Positions 63,801 to 64,000 of a DNA stretch of 64,000 nucleotides are shown here, piece by piece. The position numbers and the translations under genes are program-made. Origin of the DNA: Turritopsis dohrnii (lineage: Eukaryota; Cnidaria; Hydrozoa; Anthoathecata; Oceaniidae); NCBI GenBank assembly GCA_027922465.2, contig BQMF02000050.1:186001-250000 (forward strand). The letters are read 5' to 3'. Under the pieces are notes generated by a model. It was not told the DNA's origin, did not search any database, and saw only the letters and a list, made by a program, of their open reading frames with translations. The number at the start of each line of letters is the position of its first letter. The first letter of the stretch is position 1.

Positions 63801-63829
63801 TGATAATATAAATACAGCAGATAATAAAA

Positions 63830-64000
63830 ATGTCAGAAGAACAGACTCCCATTCAAGTGACAACGAAGAATCCAAAAAAGGTTGAAGCGGGTAAGAAGTT
63901 GGCGGAATACAACCGTAAAAAACGAGAAGAATTGAAACAAGTGTCACCTCAAAAAGAAATGGAGAAGCCCGATGACTCTCTCACCAAACCAAATGAACAA
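63830..64000 (+). CDS. Small basic viral protein, N-terminal part only
   Basis: 57 codons to the window end, open. It has a Lys-rich segment (KVEAGKKLAEYNRKKREEL) preceded by TTKNPKK. I associate this start with short Polinton-like virus proteins that have a membrane segment further on, which would lie outside the window. Its start is 30 bases from the Helitron 3' end, so its promoter may now be in the Helitron. Confidence 0.5.
   Translation, partial: MSEEQTPIQVTTKNPKKVEAGKKLAEYNRKKREELKQVSPQKEMEKPDDSLTKPNEQ

Larger units (their letters stand above)
56921..64000. mobile_element. Polinton-like virus (endogenous), left part, continues past the window
   Basis: Helitron similarity stops exactly at 56920, and AGAGATAGGAAAGTGCGG follows, which I take as the left end. 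The genes are compact, intronless and closely spaced, unlike the rest of the window. They include candidate minor and major capsid proteins, an FtsK/A32-type packaging ATPase, and small accessory proteins, a standard Polinton-like morphogenesis set. No DNA polymerase or integrase is seen; they would lie beyond 64000. All capsid genes are open, so the integration is fairly young. A Helitron at 62340-63800 interrupts one gene. Confidence 0.75.

Overview
The window looks like intergenic or accessory sequence from an animal nuclear genome. It is AT-rich, has spliced genes with GT-AG introns, and carries a dense set of metazoan-type transposons plus an endogenous Polinton-like virus. My best guess is a cnidarian or another aquatic invertebrate, because this mix of transposon and capsid families is one I associate with such genomes. 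No rRNA gene, CRISPR array or ordinary housekeeping gene was found. Almost every gene here belongs to a mobile element.

Layout, left to right. (1) 250-5371: a minus-strand Ty3/gypsy LTR retrotransposon with identical 116-bp LTRs and a gag-pol frame broken by one TAG. (2) 5.57-27.0 kb: an old transposon-type gene ('TE-X', minus strand) cut into three pieces by two large insertions. The first is a Ginger-like element (7006-16538, CCGG target duplication) that carries a hAT-like MITE, itself hit by a short Helitron, and a complete PIF/Harbinger element (11451-14709). The second is a pogo/Tigger-like element (16665-26718, TA duplication) encoding a DDE transposase and a HIRAN-domain protein. Its intron holds a Mutator-like element, which is interrupted in turn by a hAT element with a 6-bp duplication. 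(3) 27.85-29.70 kb: a seven-exon BEN-type gene. (4) 29.96-50.5 kb: a second transposase gene ('TE-Y') split between bases 31036 and 46285 by nested elements. These are a short Helitron, then an autonomous-type Helitron inserted at its 5' end, then an ISL2EU element (THAP transposase plus YqaJ nuclease) inside that Helitron, then another non-autonomous Helitron inside the ISL2EU. Downstream of TE-Y lies a degraded copy of a small gene that the large Helitron also carries. (5) 50.5-56.9 kb: repeats and pseudogene fragments. (6) 56921-64000 and beyond: a Polinton-like viral element with candidate capsid genes, a packaging ATPase and a small PP1/eIF2-alpha-phosphatase-regulator-like gene. A Helitron interrupts the 3' end of one viral gene.

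The two most unusual finds are these. First, a 113-residue gene made of nine exons, eight of them 22-30 nt long and every intron in phase 1, sits behind the Helitron helicase and is also present, degraded, behind the unrelated TE-Y transposase. Second, the viral element carries an 82-residue minus-strand gene that looks like the catalytic-core-binding region of PPP1R15 (GADD34/CReP), a class of eIF2-alpha phosphatase recruiter known from several large DNA viruses.

The insertion junctions are unusually readable. In four cases (TE-X twice, TE-Y, and the Mutator transposase) removing the inserted element and one target copy brings the host coding sequence back into register, although the TE-X/Ginger join carries a stop close by. 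The order of insertion can therefore be read directly from the sequence. All family names are from motif recognition by eye; no database search was run.
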